This document shows, piece after piece, positions 32,148 to 41,085 of a stretch of 64,000 nucleotides of DNA (position 1 is its first letter; each line of letters starts with the position of its first letter). The notes under the pieces were generated by a model. It searched no databases. It was not told where the DNA came from and saw only the letters and a program-made list of their open reading frames with translations. Position numbers and translations under genes: made by a program. Source of the stretch: Paenibacillus sp. DMB20 (GTDB taxonomy: Bacteria > Bacillota > Bacilli > Paenibacillales > Paenibacillaceae); NCBI RefSeq assembly GCF_000987955.1, contig NZ_LAZU01000003.1, positions 1 through 64,000 of the forward strand, read 5' to 3'.

Positions 32148-33146
32148 ATGACTGACATGAATTTTCATCACAATTTCAACCTTTTTTTCGATGGACTCGA
32201 ACTGCCGCGAAGGAATTTGGACCGTACGGAACACATGGCGCTCCATTCGAGAAGAGGAGAGGGAGGCGTTCGTCGTTTCGTCCCGCGTTCTGATATCGAT
32301 CTGGTTGTATCCGATTTTACATTTCGTCAGGATTGCAGCTTGCCTCTTGTTACGAAAACCGCAATGGTTGAGCTGAATTTCTGTTTGCAAGGAAGAAGAG
32401 AGATTATGGTTGAAGGTGCGCGGTATGAATTTGTTCCGGGAAGCTGTACCCTTCAATTCATGAAGGAAGTCGGAGTTCATTTTGAATTTAACGGTAATGA
32501 GCCTCTTCTTATGCTGGGCATAGGTATTCCCGTTTCAACCTTTCATCGATTCATGGAAGAGGGCGGGGGCGGGAGGTCCGCTGATTTTACCCGCATACTG
32601 GGACAAGCGTCGTTTCGTGCCTTCCAGGAAACGCTGCAACCGGCTGCTTCAATTATTCTTGAGCGAATGCTGGGATCTCTTCAAAATCGCGGCACCAAAA
32701 ATTTGGAAATCGAATGCAGCGTGTTAGAGCTATTATCCATGGCCTTTCAATCATTTTTGACAGACGGCTCTTCAGGGATGACGAAGTTGTCTAAAAGCGA
32801 TATGCAAAAAATCAGGGAAGCGCGGGACATCATGATAAAACGTATGATAGATCCGCCGACGCTGATTGAGCTCTCCCGATTGATCGGCATGAATGATTGC
32901 AAATTAAAGTCCGGATTCAAAGAAATGTTCGGAACAACCGTATTCGGTTATTTGCGAGATATAAGGTTGGAGAAGGCTTTACTCTTATTGCAACAAGGCA
33001 ATTTGAACGTTAATGAGACCTCATGCGCCGTTGGTTATTCCAATTCAAGTTACTTCTCAGAGGTGTTCCGGCAAAAATACGGGGTCAATCCCGGCAAACT
33101 CGTCAAAAAGCCTGCTCCTGCCTCTCTGTTAGCTTCAGAACAATAG
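32148..33146 (+). CDS. AraC-family regulator, siderophore type (YbtA/PchR-like)
   Basis: The 332-residue product begins MTDMNFHHNFNLFFDGLELP. The N-terminal 200 residues are a ligand domain like those of ferric-siderophore-sensing regulators (VTKTAMVELNFCLQGRREIM, PGSCTLQFMKEVGVHFEFNG); the C-terminal two helix-turn-helix motifs read LSRLIGMNDCKLKSGFKEMF and ETSCAVGYSNSSYFSEVFRQ. PchR and YbtA relatives bind the iron-loaded siderophore and switch on its uptake genes. The Fur box just upstream and the transporter genes downstream agree with this. The exact start is uncertain: ATG 32148 and ATG 32157 are both possible, with GGAG and GGGAG nearby. Confidence 0.88.
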   Translation: MTDMNFHHNFNLFFDGLELPRRNLDRTEHMALHSRRGEGGVRRFVPRSDIDLVVSDFTFRQDCSLPLVTKTAMVELNFCLQGRREIMVEGARYEFVPGSCTLQFMKEVGVHFEFNGNEPLLMLGIGIPVSTFHRFMEEGGGGRSADFTRILGQASFRAFQETLQPAASIILERMLGSLQNRGTKNLEIECSVLELLSMAFQSFLTDGSSGMTKLSKSDMQKIREARDIMIKRMIDPPTLIELSRLIGMNDCKLKSGFKEMFGTTVFGYLRDIRLEKALLLLQQGNLNVNETSCAVGYSNSSYFSEVFRQKYGVNPGKLVKKPAPASLLASEQ

Positions 33147-33187
33147 ATGGTAGAAAAAGAAATAGGAAATAAGTAGAGAATTCCCCT

Positions 33188-33214
33188 AAACTGCTCTTTC
33201 TGAGCAGTTTTTTT
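33188..33214 (+). terminator. Terminator after the AraC gene
   Basis: AAACTGCTC (33188-33196) pairs with GAGCAGTTT (33202-33210), followed by T residues. So the transporter genes downstream need their own promoter. Confidence 0.9.
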
Positions 33215-33281
33215 GTACCTGAAATTCCCGCTAACCAGTTTAATACTCCGGCTACGGGTAGAGGGATGATGAGAACAGATA

Positions 33282-33316
33282 GTATCATTATCCCATTGAT
33301 AATGATACTCATTTGC
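33282..33316. promoter_or_regulatory. Fur box upstream of the binding-protein gene
   Basis: GTATCATTATC (33282-33292) and GATAATGATAC (33298-33308) are exact inverted repeats; GATAATGATACTCATTTGC (33298-33316) overlaps them and matches the Fur consensus well. About 70 bases before the gene. Confidence 0.85.
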
Positions 33317-33386
33317 AATGAATCGCGATGCATAAGAGCTCTGAAAAGATGCATGGCGACAAGATGCAAGGAAAAGGAGAAGTGGA

Positions 33387-34361
33387 ATGGAAATGCGGGG
33401 AATAAAAATAGTTTCGTTCATCATCATTGTTGCCCTGATTGGATTGGTAGCAGGCTGCGGGGGAACAAATTCGGGGTCTATGGTAGGGAAGGAGGATGTG
33501 CCTAACCATGCTGAAACTAAAGAAAATGGCACCTCTTCTACATATCCCAGAACCATTTCACATTTAAAAGGCGAGACGGTGGTTGAAGCAAAGCCAATCA
33601 AAATCGCCACGCCATATATCGCTTTTGTCGACTACCTAGCCGTTTTGGATGAATACCCTGTTGCCGCACAAGGTGTTGAAACGATCAGACGGAATTTTCC
33701 AAGTCTCAGCAAGCGTGTGGAAGGGAAGGAGATCATGGATCTCGGCATGGAAGTTGATTTGGAGAGGTTGCTGTCCGCTCAACCGGATCTGATTATAGCC
33801 GCAGATGACATGAAGGATCAGTATGAGAAATTAAGCCAAATTGCTCCAACCGTTATATTTCCTCAAGCGGGGGAATGGAGGGAAACACTGCAGCAAATCG
33901 CTGAAGTCATCGGCAAAGAGGATAAGGCCAAAAGCGTGTTGGCAGATTTTGATCGCAAATCCGCCGAATACAAACAGCAATTGGCGTTTCGCAGCGAGGA
34001 ATCCGTCATGTTTGCGATGTACAGCGGCAAGGAGCAGTTTATTACGTGGAAGGACGGCAGATTCGATCCCTTCTATAAGGGGCTTGGACTAAAGCCGGTA
34101 GAAGGCATGATATCCGACGGACCTTTAACATTGGAAAGTTTAGCCGAGCTCAACCCTGATCATCTTTTCATCATCAACAACTGGCAAAATCCGATTCAAG
34201 GAGGCGTCAAAGAGGCTATGAAAAACAGCAAGGTGTGGAGTGGCCTCAATGCGGTGAAGAATAATCACGTTTACGAACTGGAGGACCCTTCCCTTCCGGG
34301 ACCGATGGCTCTTGCCAAAATTGATGGCATCGAAGAAATCATGAAGGCTCTGAAAAAATAG
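33387..34361 (+). CDS. Iron-siderophore ABC transporter substrate-binding lipoprotein (FhuD/BtuF-like)
   Basis: The 324-residue product has a lipoprotein signal ending in LIGLVAGCGG, so Cys24 is lipidated. The mature protein is a type III periplasmic-binding fold: IKIATPYIAFVDYLAVLDEY, DLERLLSAQPDLIIAADDMK, YEKLSQIAPTVIFPQAGEWR, LAELNPDHLFIINNW. It would bind a ferric siderophore at the outer membrane face. No FecCD-type permease gene follows; instead two half-size ABC exporter-fold proteins do, as in the Ybt and Irt systems. AAGGAG precedes the ATG. Fur box upstream, so iron-repressed. Ligand identity is unknown. Confidence 0.9.
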   Translation: MEMRGIKIVSFIIIVALIGLVAGCGGTNSGSMVGKEDVPNHAETKENGTSSTYPRTISHLKGETVVEAKPIKIATPYIAFVDYLAVLDEYPVAAQGVETIRRNFPSLSKRVEGKEIMDLGMEVDLERLLSAQPDLIIAADDMKDQYEKLSQIAPTVIFPQAGEWRETLQQIAEVIGKEDKAKSVLADFDRKSAEYKQQLAFRSEESVMFAMYSGKEQFITWKDGRFDPFYKGLGLKPVEGMISDGPLTLESLAELNPDHLFIINNWQNPIQGGVKEAMKNSKVWSGLNAVKNNHVYELEDPSLPGPMALAKIDGIEEIMKALKK

Positions 34362-34399
34362 ACAGGCGCTATCGTCACATCAAGAGAGGGGGCTAGGCC

Positions 34400-36166
34400 A
34401 TGTCAACTTCATTTCGATTCTTGCTCCGTCTGGCTGGCAACCAGCGCGGAAAATTGATACTATCCTGTCTCAGCTCCGCAGTCAGCGCTTTATGCGCTTT
34501 GATTCCGTTTGTTATCGTGTATCGATTGGCGGAAGTCGTTCTTGGACAGCCTGTCGACTTAGCAGCGGTTCAGAAGCTTATACTGATTGCACTGGTTGCT
34601 ATTTTACTCAGGTTTGCGTTCATGGGGATATCAACGATGCTGGCGCACGCTGCGGCGTTTCATGTGTTGTATGATTTGCGTGTCCGTCTGATCGACAAGT
34701 TGGGTAAGCTGCCGCTTGGTTTTTTCAGTGCACAGCATTCCGGTGGGCTCAAGAAGATTATCGCAGATGATGTTGAACGGATCGAGTCATTTATTGCGCA
34801 TCATCTGCCTGATCTGACCGCTTCAGTCGTAGCGCCGCTGCTAACGGCGGCATATCTGTTCGCGGTCGATTGGCGATTGGCGATTGCTGCGCTGCTTCCG
34901 ATCCCTGCCGCGTTTGCTGTTCAGGGACTGATGACAGTACGCGGCAGACGGAGCGACGATATGAAACGAATGCATGACCTTTCTGAAAACATGAACGGAG
35001 CCATCGTGGAATTTGTCCATGCGATGCCGGTCATCAAGTCGTTTAACCAAACGGTGCATTCATTTGCCCGTTACCATGAGTCCGTGAAGAATTATGCAGA
35101 CTTATGGACGCAAATCGCCCGCAAAAAGACGCCGTTATATGTCTTGTTTCTGCTGCTGCTGGAATCGGGGCTGCTATTTATCATGCCTGCAGGGCTATGG
35201 TTATATAGTCATCATGCGATTGAATTCCCTGTCTTGCTGCTCTTCCTGCTGCTGGGCGTTGGGCTCACGGCACCATTACGGCAAATTTCAACGCTTAGCC
35301 ATATGATGCAGAACAATCTGGAAAGCGTTCGCCGCATTGAAGCTGTACTAGCGGAAAATGAGCAAGAAGCACCTGAACATTCCACGACAGTTCAGCCGCA
35401 GCGGTTTGATATTGAATTCAAAAAGGTTCATTTCTCGTACGGCAACCGGGAGGTGTTGAAAGGGATCGATCTAAAAGCCGGGCATGGCAAGGTGACGGCT
35501 TTTGTTGGTCCGTCCGGAGCGGGTAAATCGACCGCCGCCCAGTTAATCGCCCGTTTCTTCGATCCTGCCAGTGGCGAAATAACGCTCGGAGGCATCGATC
35601 TTCGTTCCATCGCACCCGAGCAATTAATGGACCTGGTATCGTTTGTATTCCAGGATGTGCCGGTGATCAGCGATACCGTATCCGCTAATTTGCGGATGGG
35701 TAAAAATGATGCCGATGATACCGAGCTGATCCAAGCAGCCCAAGCTGCTCAGGCTCATGAATTCATCCTCTCGCTGCCCGACGGTTACGATACGCTGATC
35801 GGTGATGGGGGAATCCCTTTAAGCGGAGGTGAACGTCAGCGGCTTGCCATTGCCCGCGCCATTTTGAAGAACGCCCCGGTCCTGATTCTCGATGAAGCTT
35901 TTGCTTTTGCCGATGCGGAAAATGAGTCGAAAATACAGGATGCGTTAAGCCGTTTGCTTCAGGGAAAGACGGTCGTGGTTATTGCGCATAGGCTGTCCAC
36001 GATTGCAGACGCGGATTGTATCGTCGTCTTTGACGATGGACATGTCATAGAAACGGGAACTCACATGGAGTTGCTTCGGAATTGCCCTCTGTACGCCAGC
36101 ATGTGGAAGGCCCATCGGGATGCCGGAGATTGGTCGCTGGAAGGAAAGGAGGAGCCTCATGTTTAA
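34400..36166 (+). CDS. Half-size ABC transporter, permease-ATPase fusion (YbtP/IrtA-like)
   Basis: The 588-residue protein has six predicted membrane helices in the first 310 residues (exporter fold, DLRVRLIDKLGKLPLGFFSA as the first coupling region) and a C-terminal ATPase: Walker A VGPSGAGKSTAAQ, signature LSGGERQRLAIARAI, Walker B VLILDEAFAF, switch VVVIAHRLST. The aspartate-alanine replacement after Walker B (LDEAFAF for LDEATSA) does not touch catalytic residues. Exporter-fold heterodimers of this kind import ferric siderophores in the YbtPQ and IrtAB systems. Gene order after a Fur-controlled binding protein favours import. The next gene overlaps its end by 8 bases, so the two are translationally coupled. 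Confidence 0.9.
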   Translation: MSTSFRFLLRLAGNQRGKLILSCLSSAVSALCALIPFVIVYRLAEVVLGQPVDLAAVQKLILIALVAILLRFAFMGISTMLAHAAAFHVLYDLRVRLIDKLGKLPLGFFSAQHSGGLKKIIADDVERIESFIAHHLPDLTASVVAPLLTAAYLFAVDWRLAIAALLPIPAAFAVQGLMTVRGRRSDDMKRMHDLSENMNGAIVEFVHAMPVIKSFNQTVHSFARYHESVKNYADLWTQIARKKTPLYVLFLLLLESGLLFIMPAGLWLYSHHAIEFPVLLLFLLLGVGLTAPLRQISTLSHMMQNNLESVRRIEAVLAENEQEAPEHSTTVQPQRFDIEFKKVHFSYGNREVLKGIDLKAGHGKVTAFVGPSGAGKSTAAQLIARFFDPASGEITLGGIDLRSIAPEQLMDLVSFVFQDVPVISDTVSANLRMGKNDADDTELIQAAQAAQAHEFILSLPDGYDTLIGDGGIPLSGGERQRLAIARAILKNAPVLILDEAFAFADAENESKIQDALSRLLQGKTVVVIAHRLSTIADADCIVVFDDGHVIETGTHMELLRNCPLYASMWKAHRDAGDWSLEGKEEPHV

Positions 36167-37904
36167 AACCATTCGTTTAATTACGGGACAGTCCGGCAAA
36201 TTATTGTCCAGGGCTACCTGGTATACCGTGCTGGAAATGATCGCCAACGCGGCTCCGGCCGGTCTCTTATATGTTATTTTGGCATCTTTGTTTCAAGGGG
36301 AGGTTACGTTTAAGCAAATTTTTTGGTGGTCGGCATGGTTGGTCGGAATGTTTGCCCTACAGGCTTTATTTGCCAGTCGTGGCCAGATTGAGGCTCAAAG
36401 CAGCGGAGCTTCCATCATGAAGGATGTCCGTCTGCGTCTAGGCGAACATTTGCGGAAGCTGCCCATGGGCTACTTTTCACGCCGGGACCAGGGGGATATC
36501 AGTCATACCCTGTTATCTAACGTGGATGAAATCGAAATGATATTGACACACCTCTTTAATCAAGTCATCGGTTCGATCATCCTGCCGGTCGTAAGTGCGC
36601 TATTTCTGGTATTCATTGACTGGCGGCTGGCTCTTGCGGTGCTCGTTTCCGTACCGCTGGCTCTTCCTCTCTTGTTCTGGTCACAGGGTCTGATGGGCAA
36701 GAGAAGCAAGAAGCGGCAGGAAGCAGCTGCTGCCGTGAACTCCCGTCTGCTGGAATACGTTCAGACGATCCGGCTGATCAAAGCCCATAATCAGACAGGA
36801 CAACGGTTTTCGCGGTTAGACACCGCAATGGCACGGCTTCGAGACGACAGCATTCGGGTCGAAGTGGCAACCTCTCCAGTTGTCATGCTGTTCTCTATTA
36901 TTCTGGAGCTCGGATTTGTATTTTTACTATTTATTGGAAGTTATTTATTGTCAGGCGGCGTTCTGGACACGTCCGCATTCCTGATTTTTCTTGTGGTAAG
37001 CATGAAGTTTTATCAGCCTTTACGGTCGGCGGGAACGGCGCTGACACAAATGCGTTACATGGCCTCAGCCGGAGAACGTATCCGCGAGCTGTTTGCCGAA
37101 CCCGCACTGCCTGAACCGGAGCATCCGCAGCATCCTTCCTCGTTCGATATCGAGTTACAGGACGTTCATTTTTCTTATGGAAACAAGGAGATTTTGAAAG
37201 GGATTCATTTTCGGGTTCCCGAAAGCCATTTGGTCGCTTTGGTCGGTCCGTCAGGTGCGGGGAAGTCGACGATTGCCGGTTTGATTTCGCGTTTTTGGGA
37301 TGTATCGGGTGGGGCCGTGAAGATTGGAGGCATCGATGTGCGAGATATGTTAAGCGATGAACTCCTTGCTATGGTAAGCACGGTCCAACAGCAGCCCTAT
37401 TTATTTAATGAAACGATCGAAGCCAATATCCGAAAGGGAAGACCGGATGCTACGGCCGAAGAGGTGATTGAAGCGGCCAAAGCGGCGCACTGCCACGATT
37501 TTATTATGAATCTCCCGCATGGCTACGACACCGTTGCCGGGGAGGGCGGAGCAGCACTTTCAGGCGGAGAGAAGCAGCGCATTTCAATAGCCCGGGCTAT
37601 TCTCAAAGACGCTCCTATCGTTATTCTTGACGAAGCCACCGCTTCCCTTGACCCGGAAAACGAAGTGTTATTACAAAGAGCGATCAGCAAGCTGGCATAT
37701 CATAAAACGGTAATAGTCATCGCCCATCGCTTAAAAACAATCCAGGCGGCAGACCGGATTTTAGTCGTAGATCAGGGAAGGATTGCGGAAGCAGGCAGAC
37801 ATGAAGAACTTTTGTCCATGGGCGGAATCTATCTCAGATTGTGGGAAGAGCAGCAGAAGTTAGGGGGCTGGAGGATCAAGGCACAACACGTTCCAGAAGG
37901 ATAA
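36159..37904 (+). CDS. Half-size ABC transporter, permease-ATPase fusion (YbtQ/IrtB-like)
   Basis: The 581-residue protein begins MFKTIRLITGQSGKLLSRAT and has six membrane helices (MGYFSRRDQGDISHTLLSNV in the coupling region) and an ATPase with Walker A VGPSGAGKSTIAG, signature LSGGEKQRISIARAI, Walker B IVILDEATASLD and switch VIVIAHRLKT. It is the likely heterodimer partner of the preceding half-transporter. ATG 36159 has AAAGGAGG upstream and overlaps the previous stop; the earlier in-frame codon at 36120 is inside the preceding gene. The transcript probably ends at the hairpin at 37922. Confidence 0.9.
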   Translation: MFKTIRLITGQSGKLLSRATWYTVLEMIANAAPAGLLYVILASLFQGEVTFKQIFWWSAWLVGMFALQALFASRGQIEAQSSGASIMKDVRLRLGEHLRKLPMGYFSRRDQGDISHTLLSNVDEIEMILTHLFNQVIGSIILPVVSALFLVFIDWRLALAVLVSVPLALPLLFWSQGLMGKRSKKRQEAAAAVNSRLLEYVQTIRLIKAHNQTGQRFSRLDTAMARLRDDSIRVEVATSPVVMLFSIILELGFVFLLFIGSYLLSGGVLDTSAFLIFLVVSMKFYQPLRSAGTALTQMRYMASAGERIRELFAEPALPEPEHPQHPSSFDIELQDVHFSYGNKEILKGIHFRVPESHLVALVGPSGAGKSTIAGLISRFWDVSGGAVKIGGIDVRDMLSDELLAMVSTVQQQPYLFNETIEANIRKGRPDATAEEVIEAAKAAHCHDFIMNLPHGYDTVAGEGGAALSGGEKQRISIARAILKDAPIVILDEATASLDPENEVLLQRAISKLAYHKTVIVIAHRLKTIQAADRILVVDQGRIAEAGRHEELLSMGGIYLRLWEEQQKLGGWRIKAQHVPEG

Positions 37905-37921
37905 TCAATATGAATAGTAAG

Positions 37922-37953
37922 GAGGCTTTCCAGCGAAAATACCGGGAAGCCTC
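37922..37953 (+). terminator. Hairpin after the ABC pair
   Basis: GAGGCTTTCC (37922-37931) pairs with GGGAAGCCTC (37944-37953), one G-T pair; only a weak T-rich tail follows. Confidence 0.6.
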
Positions 37954-38130
37954 TATTGTTATGTTCATTATGGTGAGAAACCGCGTATGAAGGATGAACT
38001 GATCCGGGTGGCCCCGTCCAATTGCTGCTCTTACCTTTATTGCCCCATACCCCCTTGGCCTCTTGCGTAACAGCTCCAAAAGTGAGATTCTAATCTATGA
38101 AGCCACGGTCTGGATAAGAGGTATAGCGAA

Positions 38131-38826
38131 ATGAAAATAGTTGCAGCATACATAGATGATTTTAAGGTAAATCCTGATTTATATAACCGTTTCTTCTCTC
38201 ATATAAGCCAAGAGAGAGCAAAAAAGGTTAATAAATTTCATTTTGTCGAGGATAGAATTCGATCGGTAATCGGCGAACTGCTTGTTCGATTATCCATGTG
38301 GGAAGAGTGGGGAATTGAAAATAAAGATATTCATTTTGAATATAACGAGTTCGGCAAGCCTCGATTAAAAAATCAATCTCATCGTTATTTTAATATCTCT
38401 CACTCCGGTCAATGGGTCGTAGTGGCATTGGACACCAGTCCAATTGGGATTGATATTGAAAAAATACAACCGATTGATTTTAGGATCGGCGAAAAATTCT
38501 TTACGTCTTTAGAGACCCGGCAGATACTTTGTCAACCTAAACCAATGATGACGCGATATTTTTATAAATTTTGGACGCTCAAGGAAAGTTACATTAAAGC
38601 AATCGGAAAAGGTTTATCCATTCCCTTGGACAGCTTTTCATTTGATTTATCCAAGACAAATATATCGTTACAAACATCAACAAAAGATGGAACCTGGTTT
38701 TTTAAGCTTTATGAACATCTGCCTGATTATGAGTTAGCCGTGTGTTGTTCTCATGAAAATATCCAGGACAAAGTTGAGGTGGTTACGATATCTGAACTCC
38801 TCGATAAACTTCATCAGCTAAAATGA
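38131..38826 (+). CDS. 4'-phosphopantetheinyl transferase, Sfp type
   Basis: The 231-residue product begins MKIVAAYIDDFKVNPDLYNR. It transfers phosphopantetheine from CoA to carrier domains of peptide or polyketide synthases. The motifs are FGKPRL...YFNISHSGQWVVVALD, PIGIDIEKI (metal-binding acidic pair) and FYKFWTLKESYIKAIGKGL, all as in Sfp/Gsp enzymes, and length is typical. AGAGG precedes the ATG. It lies 226 bases downstream of the iron-siderophore transporter block. No synthetase gene is in the window, so it may serve a siderophore or other peptide synthetase elsewhere. Its AT-richer codon use differs from the ABC genes before it. Confidence 0.93.
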   Translation: MKIVAAYIDDFKVNPDLYNRFFSHISQERAKKVNKFHFVEDRIRSVIGELLVRLSMWEEWGIENKDIHFEYNEFGKPRLKNQSHRYFNISHSGQWVVVALDTSPIGIDIEKIQPIDFRIGEKFFTSLETRQILCQPKPMMTRYFYKFWTLKESYIKAIGKGLSIPLDSFSFDLSKTNISLQTSTKDGTWFFKLYEHLPDYELAVCCSHENIQDKVEVVTISELLDKLHQLK

Positions 38827-38926
38827 ACCTAATAGGCAAGAAAAAAACATAAGAATCTATGTTACAATGGGATTTATTGGCGCCATACATTGGTCAATTC
38901 ATTATGATGGGAGAGGGGCATAGCGT

Positions 38927-40726
38927 ATGTCGAAAATTTTAACCCGAGCGGAAGTGGATACGGAAACAACATGGAATTTGAATGATATTTTTGAGACAAA
39001 AGAGGCATGGGAAGCAGAATTAAACGCTGTAAGGCAGGACATCTCCTCTGTTACGAAATATGAAGGAAGACTCGGAGAAGGAGCAGACACGCTGCTGGCT
39101 TGTCTTTTTGCCCAGGAAGTGCTGCAAGGCAGAATCAACCGGGTAGGAGCCTATGCCCATCTGCATCAATCCGGAGACAGCATCAATCCCGAAAATCAGA
39201 TGAATGCCGCGAAAGCGCGCGATCTGACATCGGAAGTCAGTTCGGCTCTTACCTTTATCAAGTCCGAAATTATCGCGCTTCCGGACGGAACGATAGACCA
39301 GTACATAATGGAACAACCGAAACTTCGGGAGTTCGAACGCAGTCTCGGATTGCTTCTGCAAACCAAGCCCCACCGACTGACCGCGGAGACGGAAAAGGTT
39401 CTTGCTTCATTTGGCGAAGTATTAGGGGCGCCTTACCGAATTTATGAGCGCAGCAAGCTGGCCGATATGACATTCCCGTCTGCGAAGAACGGCCGAGGGG
39501 AAGAAGTGCCGGTTTCGTTTGCGCTTTATGAGAACAAATACGTTGAATCTCCGGATACGGATCTGCGCCGTAATTCGTTCAGGGCCTTTAGCGAGACGCT
39601 ATACAAATACCGCAACACGTTTGCCGAAGCTTACGGTACCGAAGTGAAGCGACAAGTGATCGAATCGCGTCTGCGCGGATATGATTCCGTTACAGACATG
39701 CTCTTGACTCCGCAGCAGGTCACAACGGAAATGTATAACAACATTTTGAATATTTTGCAGGAAGAGCTTGCGCCTCACATGCGAAAGTATGCCGCACTCA
39801 AGAAACGCGTGCTCCATTTGGACGAGATGACGTTTGCGGACCTGAAAGCTCCGCTTGATCCTGATTTTATTCCCGGCATTTCTTTCCAGGAAGCGGGGGG
39901 GCTGATCAAGGAAGCCTTAAGCATCCTTGGTCCGGAATACGGGGAGATCGTATCGGATGCCTTTAACAATCGTTGGGTGGATTACGCGGATAACGCAGGG
40001 AAAAGAACGGGTGCCTTCTGCATGTCGATTCCTGGAGTCCACTCCTATATTTTGATCAGTTGGGCCGATAGCATGAGAGGCGCTTTTACGCTTGCCCATG
40101 AAGTAGGGCATGCCGGTCATTTTATGCTGGCAAGCAAATATCAACGGTTGACGAACTCCAGACCATCACTGTATTTCATTGAAGCTCCTTCAACGATGAA
40201 CGAACTCCTGCTTGCGGATCATTTGCTGGCACGTTCTAACGATCCGAGAATGCGCCGCTGGGTGATTTCCCAATTGCTTGGCACCTATTTCCACAACTTC
40301 GTAACCCATTTGCTCGAAGGAGAGCTTCAGCGCCGGGTTTATGATCTTGCCATGAAAAATGTGCCGATTACTGCCGTGAAATTGTGTGAGTTGAAGGGAG
40401 ATATCCTGTCTTCGTTCTGGGGAGAGGGCGTGGTTATCGATGAGGATACCAAGTTAACCTGGATGCGTCAACCGCATTATTATAGAAGTTTGTACCCATA
40501 CACTTATGCAGCTGGGCTTACCGCCTCCACGGCTGTAGCACAGCTCATCAGAGAGGAAGGGCAGCCTGCCGTGGATCGCTGGCTCGAAGTGTTAAAAGCC
40601 GGAGGATCCATGAGCCCGCTCGAACTAATGAAGCTGGCAGGCGTGGATATGTCGCAGCCTGACCCGATCCGCAGCGCTGCAGCCTACGTAGGTTCGCTTA
40701 TTGATGAGCTGGAGAGTTTGTATTAG
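38927..40726 (+). CDS. pepF: Oligoendopeptidase F (M3 family zinc peptidase)
   Basis: The 599-residue cytoplasmic peptidase begins MSKILTRAEVDTETTWNLND. The zinc site is TLAHEVGHAGHFM (HEVGH 391-395), with the downstream glutamate in YFIEAPSTMNELLLADHLL. The N-terminal oligopeptidase-F helix region (TTWNLNDIFETKEAWEAELN) and full family length are present. It degrades short peptides of roughly 7-17 residues. GGAGAGGGG lies upstream of the ATG. It stands alone; the hairpin at 40755, which derives from an insertion-sequence end, serves as its terminator. Confidence 0.93.
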   Translation: MSKILTRAEVDTETTWNLNDIFETKEAWEAELNAVRQDISSVTKYEGRLGEGADTLLACLFAQEVLQGRINRVGAYAHLHQSGDSINPENQMNAAKARDLTSEVSSALTFIKSEIIALPDGTIDQYIMEQPKLREFERSLGLLLQTKPHRLTAETEKVLASFGEVLGAPYRIYERSKLADMTFPSAKNGRGEEVPVSFALYENKYVESPDTDLRRNSFRAFSETLYKYRNTFAEAYGTEVKRQVIESRLRGYDSVTDMLLTPQQVTTEMYNNILNILQEELAPHMRKYAALKKRVLHLDEMTFADLKAPLDPDFIPGISFQEAGGLIKEALSILGPEYGEIVSDAFNNRWVDYADNAGKRTGAFCMSIPGVHSYILISWADSMRGAFTLAHEVGHAGHFMLASKYQRLTNSRPSLYFIEAPSTMNELLLADHLLARSNDPRMRRWVISQLLGTYFHNFVTHLLEGELQRRVYDLAMKNVPITAVKLCELKGDILSSFWGEGVVIDEDTKLTWMRQPHYYRSLYPYTYAAGLTASTAVAQLIREEGQPAVDRWLEVLKAGGSMSPLELMKLAGVDMSQPDPIRSAAAYVGSLIDELESLY

Positions 40727-40753
40727 GTTCTTTTAGATGTACATGTTTTAAGG

Positions 40754-40818
40754 TGCACCCCTTAGAATTCACATTGGATGACCCCTGGTTATCCGGAATT
40801 CTAATGGGTGCTTTTTTT
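40754..40818 (+). terminator. IS3-type left-end remnant acting as pepF terminator
   Basis: GCACCCCTTAGAATTC (40755-40770) pairs with GAATTCTAATGGGTGC (40796-40811) and is followed by seven T residues. The loop ACATTGGATGACCCCTGGTT then ATCCG matches the loop of the IS3 relic at 2416-2485 (ACATTGGAAAAACCCCTTGG, TTAATCCG). No OrfA follows here. Confidence 0.75.
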
Positions 40819-40998
40819 AAGAGATAAGAAAGTATAAACTACAGAGATTAGCCATCCTTATCTCGCAAGAAAAACGCTTTGCCGTGAATTTTCTTCCGTT
40901 CTTCCCTGTTCAATGCAATCTCCCGTCCCTTAGTGACATGATCGCAAAACAGTTATTACGACATTGTTCACGGCACAAAGCAAGCCGATTTTTATTTA

Positions 40999-41060
40999 TT
41001 GACATTATTATCGTGATATTATATTTTATTTATAGACCACCTGGTCTATAAATAAAATAT
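40999..41060 (+). promoter_or_regulatory. Promoter with 40-bp palindromic operator for the TetR/membrane pair
   Basis: TTGACA (40999-41004), 17-base spacer, TATTTT (41022-41027). The region 41021-41060 is a perfect inverted repeat: 19-base arms (ATATTTTATTTATAGACCA and its complement) around CC. It overlaps the -10 and start site, a typical TetR autorepression layout. Nothing else is seen in 40819-40998. Confidence 0.88.
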
Positions 41061-41085
41061 GCCGTTTTAAAGGGAGCTGTCATGA

